From: Mobiluncus massiliensis
Lineage (GTDB): Bacteria > Actinomycetota > Actinomycetes > Actinomycetales > Actinomycetaceae
Assembly (NCBI RefSeq): GCF_949769255.1
Contig: NZ_OX458329.1
Location: 1,054,001 to 1,118,000 of the forward strand
Direction of reading: 5' to 3'
Length of the DNA: 64,000 nucleotides
Of the stretch, positions 23,906 to 32,846 are shown in pieces (the first letter of the stretch is position 1; each line of letters opens with the position of its first letter). The notes under the pieces were generated by a model, which was given only the letters and a program-made list of their open reading frames with translations, was not told the DNA's origin and made no database searches. A program made the translations under genes and the position numbers.

Positions 23906-25420
23906 TTATTTCAAAAAGTCCGGAATGTCGAGTTCATCGTCTGCCGCGATGTCGTCAAAGACGTGTTCCAGGCGCAGTGCTGGCGCACGCTGTTCCCGGG
24001 AGGAATCGACGTAGTCCGGTACGCTCGCCGCATCGGGCGACACTGGACGAATCCCGGAGGTAACGGCTAAAGGCTCCCGCTTTGCGTCAGGAATTCCGTT
24101 CAGGCCGGTGAGTTTGATTTCCGGTTGATGCGTCTCTGACTTGGGGCGCAAGGTGCCCATCGCCTCGGTTCCAGCGGGGAACTTCGGGGCTTTCAGCTCG
24201 GGGACTTTCGCAGCCGGTTCGTGGCGGTGCTGAGCCAGCCGGGCCTCGATTCCGTCAAGGATTTCTTCCTTTTCAGAAGCGGGTTCAACAGTTGCCGGGG
24301 CGGGCTTCGGCGTCGCCGGAGCTTCCGCATTCGGCTGCGGTGCGGTCTGCTGGCTCGGTTCGTTAGTCCGGGGCGAAGCCGGCGGCTTGGCACTCGGAGC
24401 GGCCGGGGCGGGACGCGCTGCTGTGGCACGGGCGGCAGATGACGTCTGCGTAGCATGCGCGGAGGTGGCATTTCCGCCCTTGCCTTCAAAGCCCGCGGCG
24501 ATAACCGTGACTTTAATCTCATCAGCAAATTCTTCGTTCGGGGCGTAACCGATAATGACGTTAGCGTCCGGATCGGCCAGTTCGCGAACCATCTGGGCAG
24601 CATCGTTCATCTCTTGCATCCCCAGGTCCGTCCCGCCTTGGAAGAAGATAAGCACGCGGTCAGCTCCGTCCATAGAGCTTTCTAGCAGCGGCGAAGAAAT
24701 CGCCATCTCTACTGAGCTGAGAGCCCGATCCGGGCCAGTAGCGGTGCCAATACCCATCAGCGCGGTCTTGGCATCTTTCAAAGTGGTGGTCACGTCAGCG
24801 AAATCGACATTGATGGTGCCGGGGATGGTGATGATTTCGGTGATGCCCTGTACGGAGGATTGCAGGACCTGGTCAGCGGCACGGAAGGCTTCCAGCACCG
24901 AGAGGTTGGCATCCGTGGATTCCAAGAGGCGTTGGTTAGGAATGACAATGAGGGCATCAACTTGTTCGCGCAGCGCTTCGATACCTCGATCGGCTTGTTG
25001 TTCTCTACGACGTCCCTCAAATTGGAAAGGACGAGTAACCACACCGATGGTCAAAGCGCCGAGCTCGCGGGCGATACCGGCCACAATCGGTGCCGCGCCC
25101 GTGCCGGTGCCGCCACCCTCACCAGCGGTGACAAAAACCATGTTGGAATCGCGCAGCGCCTCACGGATATCTTCCTCGTGAGCAGATGCTGCCGCTTTGC
25201 CAACTTCGGGATCAGCTCCAGCGCCCAACCCGCGGGTGGACTCCCTGCCAATCTCAAGTTTGACATCAGCATCCGACATCAGCAGGTCTTGTGCATCGGT
25301 GTTAATCGCGATGAACTCGACCCCGCGCAGATTTGATTCAATCATCCGGTTTACCGCGTTGACACCGCCGCCCCCAACGCCTACGACGCGGATGACTGCC
25401 AGTGGTGCTGGTTCCATCAT
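23906..25420 (-). CDS. ftsZ: cell division GTPase FtsZ
   Basis: A 504-residue tubulin homologue that forms the Z ring. The GTP-binding signature GGGTGTG is at 102-108; the synergy-loop and C-terminal domain run to about residue 320. A long Pro/Ala-rich linker follows (about 320-480), then the conserved tail DDELDIPDFLK that binds SepF and other anchors. Starts at ATG (MMEPAPLAVIRVVGVGGGG) behind GGAAGGGGAAAACC. The linker is long for the family, as in other Actinomycetaceae. No other dcw gene lies in the window; upstream is a divergent transporter operon, so this gene has its own promoter in the 210-base gap. Confidence 0.98.
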   Translation of the reverse strand: MMEPAPLAVIRVVGVGGGGVNAVNRMIESNLRGVEFIAINTDAQDLLMSDADVKLEIGRESTRGLGAGADPEVGKAAASAHEEDIREALRDSNMVFVTAGEGGGTGTGAAPIVAGIARELGALTIGVVTRPFQFEGRRREQQADRGIEALREQVDALIVIPNQRLLESTDANLSVLEAFRAADQVLQSSVQGITEIITIPGTINVDFADVTTTLKDAKTALMGIGTATGPDRALSSVEMAISSPLLESSMDGADRVLIFFQGGTDLGMQEMNDAAQMVRELADPDANVIIGYAPNEEFADEIKVTVIAAGFEGKGGNATSAHATQTSSAARATAARPAPAAPSAKPPASPRTNEPSQQTAPQPNAEAPATPKPAPATVEPASEKEEILDGIEARLAQHRHEPAAKVPELKAPKFPAGTEAMGTLRPKSETHQPEIKLTGLNGIPDAKREPLAVTSGIRPVSPDAASVPDYVDSSREQRAPALRLEHVFDDIAADDELDIPDFLK

Positions 25421-25560
25421 GGTTTTCCCCTTCCAACCTTAACCTTGAACTTAAGGGTTAAAGTAATGCCGTCTTTTTGACGCCAGAAATTTAGTGAGTG
25501 TTGCGCAATTAACCGGGATGCGCTTCGGCGTGTTTTGGAATTTCAGATTTTTGACGCAGT

Positions 25561-25589
25561 TTAATTCCCGGCGGCCACGCTGTTAGACT
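25561..25589 (+). promoter_or_regulatory. candidate promoter of amino acid ABC operon
   Basis: TAGACT (25584-25589) as -10 and TTAATT (25561-25566) as a weak -35, with 17 bases between, about 40 bases before the binding-protein ATG. Confidence 0.4.
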
Positions 25590-25630
25590 GCGAAAGGCAA
25601 AAGCAATTTTCACGATCTAAAGGAAAGACA

Positions 25631-26458
25631 ATGGTTTTTAAAAAAATTGTCAGCCTGGCGGCAGGCCTCGCCGTAGCTTTTTCTTTGACCGCTTGCGGCG
25701 GCGATTCATCTCACAACGCCGGCACCGAAGGGGGCAACACCGCGAAAAGCGCGGGCGACAAGTTCGTGGTCGGCTTTGACGCGAACTTCCCGCCTTACGG
25801 TTACAAGGACGAAACGACTGGGGAATACACCGGTTTCGACTTGGATTTAGCTGCCGAGGTAGCGAAACGCAACGACTGGACCCTGGAAAAGAAACCTATT
25901 GACTGGGATGCCAAAGATATGCAACTCGATTCGGGATCGGTGGACTGCTTGTGGAACGGTTTCACCATGAACGGCCGCGAGGACAAGTACACCTGGTCAA
26001 AGCCTTATGTAGATAACTCCATTGTTTTTGTAACCCGCAGTGCTGACAACCTGAAAGACGCCGCGGCTCTGGAGGGCAAGACCGTCATTGTGCAGGCTGA
26101 TTCTTCCGGTTTGGCAGCTCTGGAGGACGAAGCCAACAAGGATTTGCTCGCTTCGTTCAAAGCCCTGAACAAAGTTCCCGACTACAACAACGCTTTCATG
26201 AGTCTGGAAGCCGGGGCGGCCGATGCGGTGGCCGTGGACATCGGTGTCGCGAACTACCAGCTGGAGACGCGAAAGAAGGGACTGTTCACCATCATGGAAA
26301 AGCCGGTTCAGACCGAACAGTACGGCGTGGGCTTCAAACTCGGCAACGAAGCCCTGCGTGACCAGGTGCAAAACACCCTGGATGAGATGATTGCGGACGG
26401 TAAGTTCATGGAACTGGCCCAGAAGTACGGCTTGGAAAACGCCGTCATCACCAAGTAA
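25631..26458 (+). CDS. polar amino acid ABC transporter, substrate-binding lipoprotein
   Basis: A 275-residue family 3 solute-binding protein. A lipoprotein signal (MVFKKIVSLAAGLAVAFSL) ends in the lipobox LTAC with the lipid-modified Cys22, so it is tethered outside the membrane. Family blocks are VVGFDANFPPYGY, GFDLDLAAEVAKR, WNGFTMNGRED, LEGKTVIVQADS and the GVGFKLGN hinge. Permease and ATPase genes follow. Substrate is probably a polar amino acid such as glutamine, glutamate or cystine; sequence alone does not decide. Ribosome-binding site AAAGGAAAGACA. Confidence 0.92.
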   Translation: MVFKKIVSLAAGLAVAFSLTACGGDSSHNAGTEGGNTAKSAGDKFVVGFDANFPPYGYKDETTGEYTGFDLDLAAEVAKRNDWTLEKKPIDWDAKDMQLDSGSVDCLWNGFTMNGREDKYTWSKPYVDNSIVFVTRSADNLKDAAALEGKTVIVQADSSGLAALEDEANKDLLASFKALNKVPDYNNAFMSLEAGAADAVAVDIGVANYQLETRKKGLFTIMEKPVQTEQYGVGFKLGNEALRDQVQNTLDEMIADGKFMELAQKYGLENAVITK

Positions 26459-26472
26459 ACGTAGCCAAAGTT

Positions 26473-26526
26473 GAGTTTTCGGTGTCGCTCTTAGCGCGGG
26501 ACAGCGGTCAGCGGCACCGAAAACTC
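26473..26526 (+). repeat. inverted repeat between binding protein and permease genes
   Basis: A perfect 12-bp inverted repeat, GAGTTTTCGGTG (26473-26484) and CACCGAAAACTC (26515-26526), with a 30-base loop. It lies between the binding-protein stop and the permease start. Such intercistronic stems often protect the 5' mRNA or end most transcripts, giving more binding protein than permease. Confidence 0.7.
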
Positions 26527-26545
26527 CTCAGTTTTAGAATGCAAC

Positions 26546-27199
26546 ATGAACGAGTGGACTTTCCTTCCTGAACTGGCCTTGGGCTTTGGTCGGACCGTGA
26601 TTCTGTTCGCGCTGACGCTGGTCATTTCCCTCCCCCTGGGATTACTGGTGTACGCCGGACGGGTGGTTCGTTTTAAACCCCTGAACTGGATAGTTCAGTT
26701 CTATATCTCGATTATGCGCGGCACTCCCTTGATGCTGCAGCTCATGGTCGTTTATTTCGGGCCCTATTACCTGTTCAAAGTGCCTATCAGCGCGTCTTAC
26801 AATTTTTGGGCTGCCATCATTGCCTTTTCAATCAACTACGCTGCCTACTTCGCCGAAATCTATCGTGGCGGTTTCCAGGCTATCCCCCAAGGGCAAACTG
26901 AAGCGGCGTTTGTCCTGGGCTATTCCCAGCAGCGCACTTTCTATACCATCAAGTTACCCCAGATGTTTCGCACGGTGCTGCCTTCCATCACTAACGAAGT
27001 CATCACCCTGGTCAAGGACACGTCCCTAGCCCAGGTCATTTCTTTCTTGGAAATGTTTTCTATCGCCAGGGAATACGCCTCCACCACCGCTTCCATGGCA
27101 CCTTTCGTCGCTGCCGGCATTTTCTATTACGTCTTTAACATGGTGGTGGCCGTGACCATGAACAAGTTGGAAAAACGCGTCAGCAAGTATCAAATCTGA
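26546..27199 (+). CDS. polar amino acid ABC transporter, permease
   Basis: A 217-residue integral membrane protein of the HisM/GlnP type, with five or so helices. Family marks are the N-terminal GFGRTVILFALTLVISLPLG segment, ISIMRGTPLMLQLMVVYFG and the EAA loop EIYRGGFQAIPQGQTEAAF, which docks with the ATPase. One permease gene only, so it probably works as a homodimer. The ATPase gene follows after 26 bases. Confidence 0.93.
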   Translation: MNEWTFLPELALGFGRTVILFALTLVISLPLGLLVYAGRVVRFKPLNWIVQFYISIMRGTPLMLQLMVVYFGPYYLFKVPISASYNFWAAIIAFSINYAAYFAEIYRGGFQAIPQGQTEAAFVLGYSQQRTFYTIKLPQMFRTVLPSITNEVITLVKDTSLAQVISFLEMFSIAREYASTTASMAPFVAAGIFYYVFNMVVAVTMNKLEKRVSKYQI

Positions 27200-27225
27200 A
27201 ACAGTCACCAGCAAAGCAGGGAATC

Positions 27226-27993
27226 ATGAGCACCGCACTATCGATTAAAGACATGCACAAGAGCTTCGGCGATTTGGAAGTCCTGAAGGGTGTCTGCGTA
27301 CAGGTCGAGCAGGGCGAGGTCCTGGCGATTCTGGGCCCTTCCGGTTCGGGAAAGTCCACTTTGCTGCGCTGCGCCACTTTCCTGGATTACATGGATTCCG
27401 GGAGCATCGAATACTTCGGAGAAACCGCTCTGACCATGAAAAACGGGGAAAAAACGTCCAGTGGTGATGAAAAACGGTTCCGGCATGACTACGGATTGGT
27501 GTTCCAGAATTTCAACCTGTTCCCGCACTGGAACGTCATGCGTAACCTCACAGACGCCCCAATCAAAGTGCAGCATCGCAACCCGGCTGAAGTCCGCACC
27601 GAAGCCCAACAGCTCCTGGATCGCATGAACCTGGCAGACAAAGGCAACGCTTACCCCTCCGAGCTGAGCGGGGGTCAAAAGCAGCGCGTGGCCATCGCCC
27701 GGGCACTCGCGTTGAAACCGCGAATGCTGTACTTTGACGAACCGACTTCCGCGCTGGACCCGGAGCTGACTGGTGAAATCCTAGCTATTATCCGCTCTCT
27801 GGCTGACGAACGCATGACGATGGTTATTGTCACTCACGAGATGGAGTTCGCCGCCCAGGTCGCTGACCGTGCCGTTTTCATGGACGGCGGGACCGTACTG
27901 GAAGAAGGCCCCGCGGAACAGCTCATTCACCACCCCACTCAGGAGCGCACTCGCCAGTTCCTCCACAAACTCCAGGGCGAACAGCCACGCTAA
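27226..27993 (+). CDS. polar amino acid ABC transporter, ATP-binding protein
   Basis: A 255-residue ABC ATPase powering the importer. Walker A GPSGSGKST, Q loop VFQNFNLFPHWNV, signature LSGGQKQRVAIARAL, Walker B MLYFDEPTSALDPE and switch His in VIVTHEM are all intact. The GlnQ-type sequence matches its two neighbours. There is an extra segment after Walker A (ALTMKNGEKTSSGDEKRF), as in a subset of this family. Starts at ATG after GCAAAGCAGGGAATC. The next gene is convergent, only 28 bases away. Confidence 0.94.
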   Translation: MSTALSIKDMHKSFGDLEVLKGVCVQVEQGEVLAILGPSGSGKSTLLRCATFLDYMDSGSIEYFGETALTMKNGEKTSSGDEKRFRHDYGLVFQNFNLFPHWNVMRNLTDAPIKVQHRNPAEVRTEAQQLLDRMNLADKGNAYPSELSGGQKQRVAIARALALKPRMLYFDEPTSALDPELTGEILAIIRSLADERMTMVIVTHEMEFAAQVADRAVFMDGGTVLEEGPAEQLIHHPTQERTRQFLHKLQGEQPR

Positions 27994-28021
27994 CGCCGCT
28001 TTTGACCAGGCTGCGGCAAAG

Positions 28022-29446
28022 CTAAGCAGATTGGGATTCCGGGTGGGACCCGGCAGCCGATGATTCCGCGGCGCTGGCCGAGTCATGCGACATCTGCATC
28101 CGCGCCAGGGATGTCAGCATCCGAATCTCGGGACCCAGGCGCCGCACGGAGGGGAAATTCGTCTGTTCCAGCCCTCCCAACAGCAGCAAAGCGTCAAATC
28201 CTTGGTTGCATTCCAGCAGTGCTCGCGCCCGCAGCAGCCGCGCCATGAACCGCGCGTCCCCTTCGGTTCCTTGCAGCAACAGACCGTCGGGAAGGGGATG
28301 CGAATCCAGCAGCCCCAAAGACGAAGACACCTCGACATTGCCGTTACGTTCGTCATAACGGGCTGCCAGAGTAGCGGCTGCCTGGCCCAGCAAATCGCGA
28401 GCCTGTGCCACAGTCGGGTGTACCAAGGCGGGAATCTCGTGGAAACGCGAAGTCGGAGCCAGCGACACCTTCAAGGAATACCTTCCGTATCCAGCCCAGT
28501 CCAAAGACTCCAAAGCCCCGATGATAGCGCGCATCCCGACCAACAAATCCCACGGATCGTGAGTATGGCGAATCAAACCCAGGTGCCGCTCCAACAACAG
28601 GAGCAGGCGCGGCCACATTCCCGCCACCCCCAGGAACCGGAAGTGTTCGCTAATCTCGGAAAGCCGGGATTCCTCGCGATCATATTCATAAGCCACCAAG
28701 TGCGCTTCCCAGGCGACCTGCCAGGCATCCGTGGCGACCAACCCGGGCAGCATCACCCGTAGCAGTCGTGCCTTTTGCGGACCGGGAAGCTCATGAGTCA
28801 ACATCCGCCACGACACCTGCAGCGCCTGTTCAGGGTGGCGTTCCCAAGCCAGTTCTACCTGAGAAATATCGACCGCACGTCCCAGCGCCGGATGATCCGC
28901 GGGGGTAATCCGGTCGATAGCGCGGTCCAAAAAGTACCGGTCACTAGCGGGGTTCCCTAACGCCTCCCGCATTCGATGGCGCAAATAGTCTCCGGCCGCT
29001 GACGAGGGTCCCAGGCTATCTTGGAAAGCCTGCAAACCTGCCAGTAAATGATTCAACAGTGACAGGGGAACATCGGGGTGAGTGCAGGCGCTTTCAATAA
29101 CCTCGGGATAGTACCGGGCGAGCTGCTCCAGCTGGCGTGAATCATACAGTTCCGGGCGGTGTAGCAAACGCGTCAACGTCGAGGAAAATGCTTCCAGCGC
29201 CTTACCGGGGTTACGCCCTTCCAAATAGCAGCCAATCAGCTCAATTTCCGCCCCGGCCAGCAAGTCATCGTAGCCGGCGTCACGCGCCGCACTCACCACG
29301 TCTAAAGTCGCTTTCGTGCGTGGCAGCCCCGGCGGAATCGAAGCCGCATTCATCAACTGCGTGGCCAGCACCGCGGCACTGTAAGAGGCAGAATCATCCG
29401 ATGCGGAGTCGAAGGAGTAAGCATCATCTGAAAACGTTATGCTCAA
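28022..29446 (-). CDS. helical-repeat protein A1 of the four-gene solenoid cluster
   Basis: A 474-residue, mostly helical soluble protein with degenerate TPR-like repeats and no enzyme motif, signal or membrane helix; I do not recognise a named family. The N-terminus is Ser/Asp-rich (about 1-25) and the C-terminus Ser-rich. It is a diverged paralogue of the divergent gene at 29541: ARDAGYDDLLAGAEIELIG aligns with AQKHGLDETETTVRLELVW, AWEAHLVAYEYDREES with AWRAHERSYRHQTETS, and DPWDLLV is identical (297-303 here). It starts at TTG 29446 behind a strong GGGGGAG site. The role is unknown; the fold suggests a protein-protein scaffold working with its three partners. Confidence 0.8.
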   Translation of the reverse strand: MSITFSDDAYSFDSASDDSASYSAAVLATQLMNAASIPPGLPRTKATLDVVSAARDAGYDDLLAGAEIELIGCYLEGRNPGKALEAFSSTLTRLLHRPELYDSRQLEQLARYYPEVIESACTHPDVPLSLLNHLLAGLQAFQDSLGPSSAAGDYLRHRMREALGNPASDRYFLDRAIDRITPADHPALGRAVDISQVELAWERHPEQALQVSWRMLTHELPGPQKARLLRVMLPGLVATDAWQVAWEAHLVAYEYDREESRLSEISEHFRFLGVAGMWPRLLLLLERHLGLIRHTHDPWDLLVGMRAIIGALESLDWAGYGRYSLKVSLAPTSRFHEIPALVHPTVAQARDLLGQAAATLAARYDERNGNVEVSSSLGLLDSHPLPDGLLLQGTEGDARFMARLLRARALLECNQGFDALLLLGGLEQTNFPSVRRLGPEIRMLTSLARMQMSHDSASAAESSAAGSHPESQSA

Positions 29447-29457
29447 CAGACTCCCCC

Positions 29458-29477
29458 TTAAACTATCCGGTTAAACT
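29458..29477. promoter_or_regulatory. direct repeat in divergent promoter of the solenoid cluster
   Basis: Two copies of TTAAACT, 29458-29464 and 29471-29477, separated by ATCCGG (13-base period), lie in the 94-base gap between the divergent genes A1 and A2. The left copy contains TAGTTT on the minus strand and the right copy TAAACT on the plus strand, both fitting a -10 element, so the site could serve both promoters or be an operator. Confidence 0.4.
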
Positions 29478-29540
29478 CACCATACCGGCGCGTGTTGCCC
29501 GGGCGCGCGTGACACACCGGGAAACCGGACGGGGAAACTC

Positions 29541-31289
29541 GTGAATATGCAAGAATGGGTGCTGATGAGCATTTTCGAGTCCGACGGTTTCGTTCCGGGA
29601 GTGGATCCAGAGATTCTGGCCAAGCAGATTGGCGATGATCTGGAAACAGCCCTGGGTGAACCCTTGAGTTTAGAGCGCCTGCACCGCTTGGAGGAACTGG
29701 CGACTTTGGCTCAAAAACACGGCCTGGACGAAACGGAAACAACCGTCCGCTTGGAACTCGTGTGGGATGCTCTCGAATCCGGCGACACCGAATCTGCCTT
29801 AGCCACTCTGTCGTGGGTGTTGCAGCAGGTCGCGCAGGGCCAAATGGTTCCCAACCAGACTCAAACCCAGGTCATTGCCCAACAGATGCTGCAAATCCCC
29901 ACCCTGGCAGCCCGACACCCCGGCGTGAGCGCGAAACTACTCGAGCACCTGACTTTTTGGATGGAATATTTCACGACTGAAGCGGGTATTTCCTTGCGTT
30001 CCCGCTGGATTACCCGTCACCAGGTGGAACTGGGACGAGGCCACCGGGAAGCCGCTCGCGAAGCTCTCGATATTATTTCCGCTCTGGAGCAGGTGCCTCG
30101 CGAGGTCCGCGACGAAGCGGACTGTCCGCTACACCATTATCGTTCCCGCATCGCCTGGGCAGTCAACGCTTCGGAGTTCCCCCAAGCCCTCTCTCTGTAC
30201 CGCGACGCATTGGAACGCTGCGCCGAGTCAGATTGGCAGTGCATTCAACCGGATGACATCAACCCCCTCTTGATGCTGCCGCTGTCTTGGGCGGGCGAGG
30301 GCGACGCGGCGTGGCGCGCCCACGAACGCTCTTACCGCCACCAGACCGAAACGTCCCAATACCTCGGCGACATCGCCTCTCACTTGCGTTTTTGTGCGGC
30401 TACTTGGAACATTTCCGAGGGCTTGGAGCTGCTGGAAACCCACGCGCAGTGGTTCTCTAATCCCGAGGACCCTTGGGATTTGCTGGTGGCGACCCGTTCG
30501 GCGGCGACTTTCCTGTCCCGAGCCGTGGGGGCGTTCATCGGGACGGGCACAAAAGTGCCACCCCTCGGTTTTACTATCAACGGGTCGAATCGCTGGCTTT
30601 CTTTCGAGACTCTCAATCCGACAGATACTCTGGCGCTGGCACAAGCCCGGCTGGAGTCGGTCGCCATGAAACTTGCTCTGGCTTTTGACTCCCGTAACGC
30701 CAACAACACCATGTCCACGCGGGTCATCCAGAGCCTGCACGAAGCCCCACTGTGTTCTTTCGCCTCGATAAAAGGCCTTTTGAGCGCCCGTTTTGGGGTG
30801 AAAAATCTGCTCGCTGAACAGGGCTTGAGCGAAAATAGTCCGGAATGGGTGCTGCCCGACCTAGACGACCCGTCCTGGTTGCACCAACCCGTTCCAGAGT
30901 TTCGATTGCTGGACTTTTCACAGGCCGCCGCGGTTGAGAAACAGTTGCGGGCTTTCGAGGAATCGGTCGATTTTTCGGAGCTGCCGGCCGCAATCTCTGC
31001 TGATAAGGAACGCTTGGTACTGGGAGCAAACCGGGTGACGTTCCTGGCCGCGGCCGGGAAGTGGAACGCGGTTATCGATACGGGCGAACTGCTGCTGGAA
31101 ATTGCTGAAAGAATTGATGATCATCGCCAATCGCTACGTTTGGCGTGTTACCTGGTGCAAGCCTATTGGCAGTTGGACGATTTGGGCGCGGCGCGCAACT
31201 GGCTGGTGCGAGCTGATGAATTCGTAGATGCTACTGTTTCGGACAAACCTCGCGCGCTATTGGACGATTTGTCCCTGTTGGCGGGATAA
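29541..31289 (+). CDS. helical-repeat protein A2 of the four-gene solenoid cluster
   Basis: Up to 582 residues, helical throughout, no catalytic motif, signal or membrane helix, family not recognised. It is a paralogue of A1, sharing DPWDLLV (310-316), SHLRF near 280 (EHFRF in A1) and the N-terminal helical hairpin, but is longer: an extra C-terminal part (about 440-582) contains two further TPR-like hairpins (NRVTFLAAAGKWNAVIDTGE, then ACYLVQAYWQLDDLGAARNW). The start is uncertain: GTG 29541 (weak GGGGAAA upstream), ATG 29547 or ATG 29565 are all possible. It is followed 9 bases later by B1, whose own -10 overlaps this stop codon. Confidence 0.78.
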   Translation: MNMQEWVLMSIFESDGFVPGVDPEILAKQIGDDLETALGEPLSLERLHRLEELATLAQKHGLDETETTVRLELVWDALESGDTESALATLSWVLQQVAQGQMVPNQTQTQVIAQQMLQIPTLAARHPGVSAKLLEHLTFWMEYFTTEAGISLRSRWITRHQVELGRGHREAAREALDIISALEQVPREVRDEADCPLHHYRSRIAWAVNASEFPQALSLYRDALERCAESDWQCIQPDDINPLLMLPLSWAGEGDAAWRAHERSYRHQTETSQYLGDIASHLRFCAATWNISEGLELLETHAQWFSNPEDPWDLLVATRSAATFLSRAVGAFIGTGTKVPPLGFTINGSNRWLSFETLNPTDTLALAQARLESVAMKLALAFDSRNANNTMSTRVIQSLHEAPLCSFASIKGLLSARFGVKNLLAEQGLSENSPEWVLPDLDDPSWLHQPVPEFRLLDFSQAAAVEKQLRAFEESVDFSELPAAISADKERLVLGANRVTFLAAAGKWNAVIDTGELLLEIAERIDDHRQSLRLACYLVQAYWQLDDLGAARNWLVRADEFVDATVSDKPRALLDDLSLLAG

Positions 31290-31292
31290 ACT
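31287..31292 (+). promoter_or_regulatory. -10 element, leaderless B1 transcript
   Basis: TAAACT begins with the TAA stop of A2 and ends 6 bases before the B1 ATG (31299). There is no ribosome-binding site for B1, so a leaderless internal promoter is likely. Confidence 0.45.
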
Positions 31293-31298
31293 TTCCTC

Positions 31299-32846
31299 AT
31301 GCAACGTTTCGCCCTTCCTCCCGTTCCAGAATCTCTGGATGAGCTGTGTGAAGCGTACACAGATGCCACCGGCTCTTACGCGTGGCGTCTGGCTGACCGG
31401 ATGCTACGGGCTTTTCCCAATGCTCCGTTGAGCGCGGTGGCACCCCACCACGCTATTTCGTTCCTCCGATTGCGGGCGACCATCTTGGACGCTTTGGGGG
31501 ATGTCAGCGCGTGTCGGGCTATCTTTAAGTTCGCCGCCACCCAAGCCGCGGGGGCGGGCGATATTGTGTCTCAAGCGGCGGCTCTCGCGCAGCTGCACGT
31601 AGACCGGTCTTTCCGTCTCGATGATGACACCGAACACGGCTCTCCTTTCGTAGGGGCAATTCGCCAAGATTTGCGAGACATCGTGGATTTGCTGATGGAT
31701 AACCCCGCGGCGATGACGCAAAATCCGGATTTGACCACCGCTACCCTCGCCCATCTGGTTCACGGGTTCGCCCTCATCGGAGCCAACGCCGATGGGAGGG
31801 AAACCCTGGACCAAGCTCGAGTCATCTGTCCCGAAAAGGAATCGCTAAAAGCCCGTTTGGACCTGGCTGACGCCGTGCTGTTGGCTTGCAGCGGGCAGAT
31901 TGATGAGGCCTTAGAATTCGGCGAGCTTATCTTAGGGCGTGATTCCGAGGATCCCCTGGCTCTGCAAGTCGAGGTGCGGGAGTTCTTGGGGACCTGGTAT
32001 CGGGCTATCGGCCGTCACGTGGACGCGGCTAACCACCTCAGAATTGTGACCGACCTGTGCCGCGACTACGACCTGCCCTATATGGCGGTTGTCGCGGCGA
32101 TGGAACAGATTTCTTCCCTGGTAGAATTGAACAAACTGGAAATCGTAGTTGATTTGGCTTCGTGGGCTCTGGACGTAGCCCACGATCTCGGCATCAACAA
32201 CGAGGTGGTGCGAACCTTGGACATCGTCTTGGTCCAAAGTTTGGCCAGTTTGGGGCGTCACATTCAGGCCGTCAACTGTGCTGAAATCGCCGGCACCCGA
32301 GCACGGGAGCACGGGGACGTGGATACCGCCATTCTGCTCTATGAAATGGGAGCGAAATCCGCCAGAATCAGCGGGGATCAGGCTCGCGCCGCGAACCTCT
32401 ACGGTTTTTGCGCCGAACTCGCCGGAGGCGAAATTTCGCTGCAAGCCCGTTTCCTCCGCAAAGAATCTGCAGCCATTTTGGCCACCGTAGGACTGAAACC
32501 TCCCCGCGAAAAGCCCTCCGAGGAACCTTGTGCAGTTCCCCACACGGTGGACACCCCCGCCGCGAGAGCGGACACTGAAACCCTAAAACACCTCGAGACT
32601 GCCCCGGATATTAATTCCCTCGAGGCTCGTACCGCACTGTCCTTAGCGAAAGACCTCATGGATGAAGCCCTCTCCCTGTTGATGTCCACCCCGAAAGGAG
32701 AACGCGGCCTCGCCGCCCCGGAACTCGCCAAGTGGAATGAGCTGCGCGCTTGGATGGCCGAGGTCGAGGACGGTGCTCAGCCATCGGTCGCGTCTGACGA
32801 AAGTGCCCAGCTGCCGCCAGATTTACCCAGGGAGGACGAAGCATAA
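31299..32846 (+). CDS. helical-repeat protein B1 of the four-gene solenoid cluster
   Basis: A 515-residue TPR-like solenoid, with repeats most evident at 180-390 (ARLDLADAVLLACSGQIDEA, EFLGTWYRAIGRHVDAANHL). A Pro/Glu-rich linker (about 400-435) leads to a last helical hairpin (TALSLAKDLMDEALSLL). It is a paralogue of B2: RAANLYGFCAELAGGEISLQ at 363-382 aligns with RAAGLYGCAADLYSEQPLLR, and ARFLRKES with ARYLRKCA. No enzyme motif or signal. The stop overlaps the B2 start by one base (TAATG), so the two proteins are made together. Not a family I can name. Confidence 0.8.
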   Translation: MQRFALPPVPESLDELCEAYTDATGSYAWRLADRMLRAFPNAPLSAVAPHHAISFLRLRATILDALGDVSACRAIFKFAATQAAGAGDIVSQAAALAQLHVDRSFRLDDDTEHGSPFVGAIRQDLRDIVDLLMDNPAAMTQNPDLTTATLAHLVHGFALIGANADGRETLDQARVICPEKESLKARLDLADAVLLACSGQIDEALEFGELILGRDSEDPLALQVEVREFLGTWYRAIGRHVDAANHLRIVTDLCRDYDLPYMAVVAAMEQISSLVELNKLEIVVDLASWALDVAHDLGINNEVVRTLDIVLVQSLASLGRHIQAVNCAEIAGTRAREHGDVDTAILLYEMGAKSARISGDQARAANLYGFCAELAGGEISLQARFLRKESAAILATVGLKPPREKPSEEPCAVPHTVDTPAARADTETLKHLETAPDINSLEARTALSLAKDLMDEALSLLMSTPKGERGLAAPELAKWNELRAWMAEVEDGAQPSVASDESAQLPPDLPREDEA

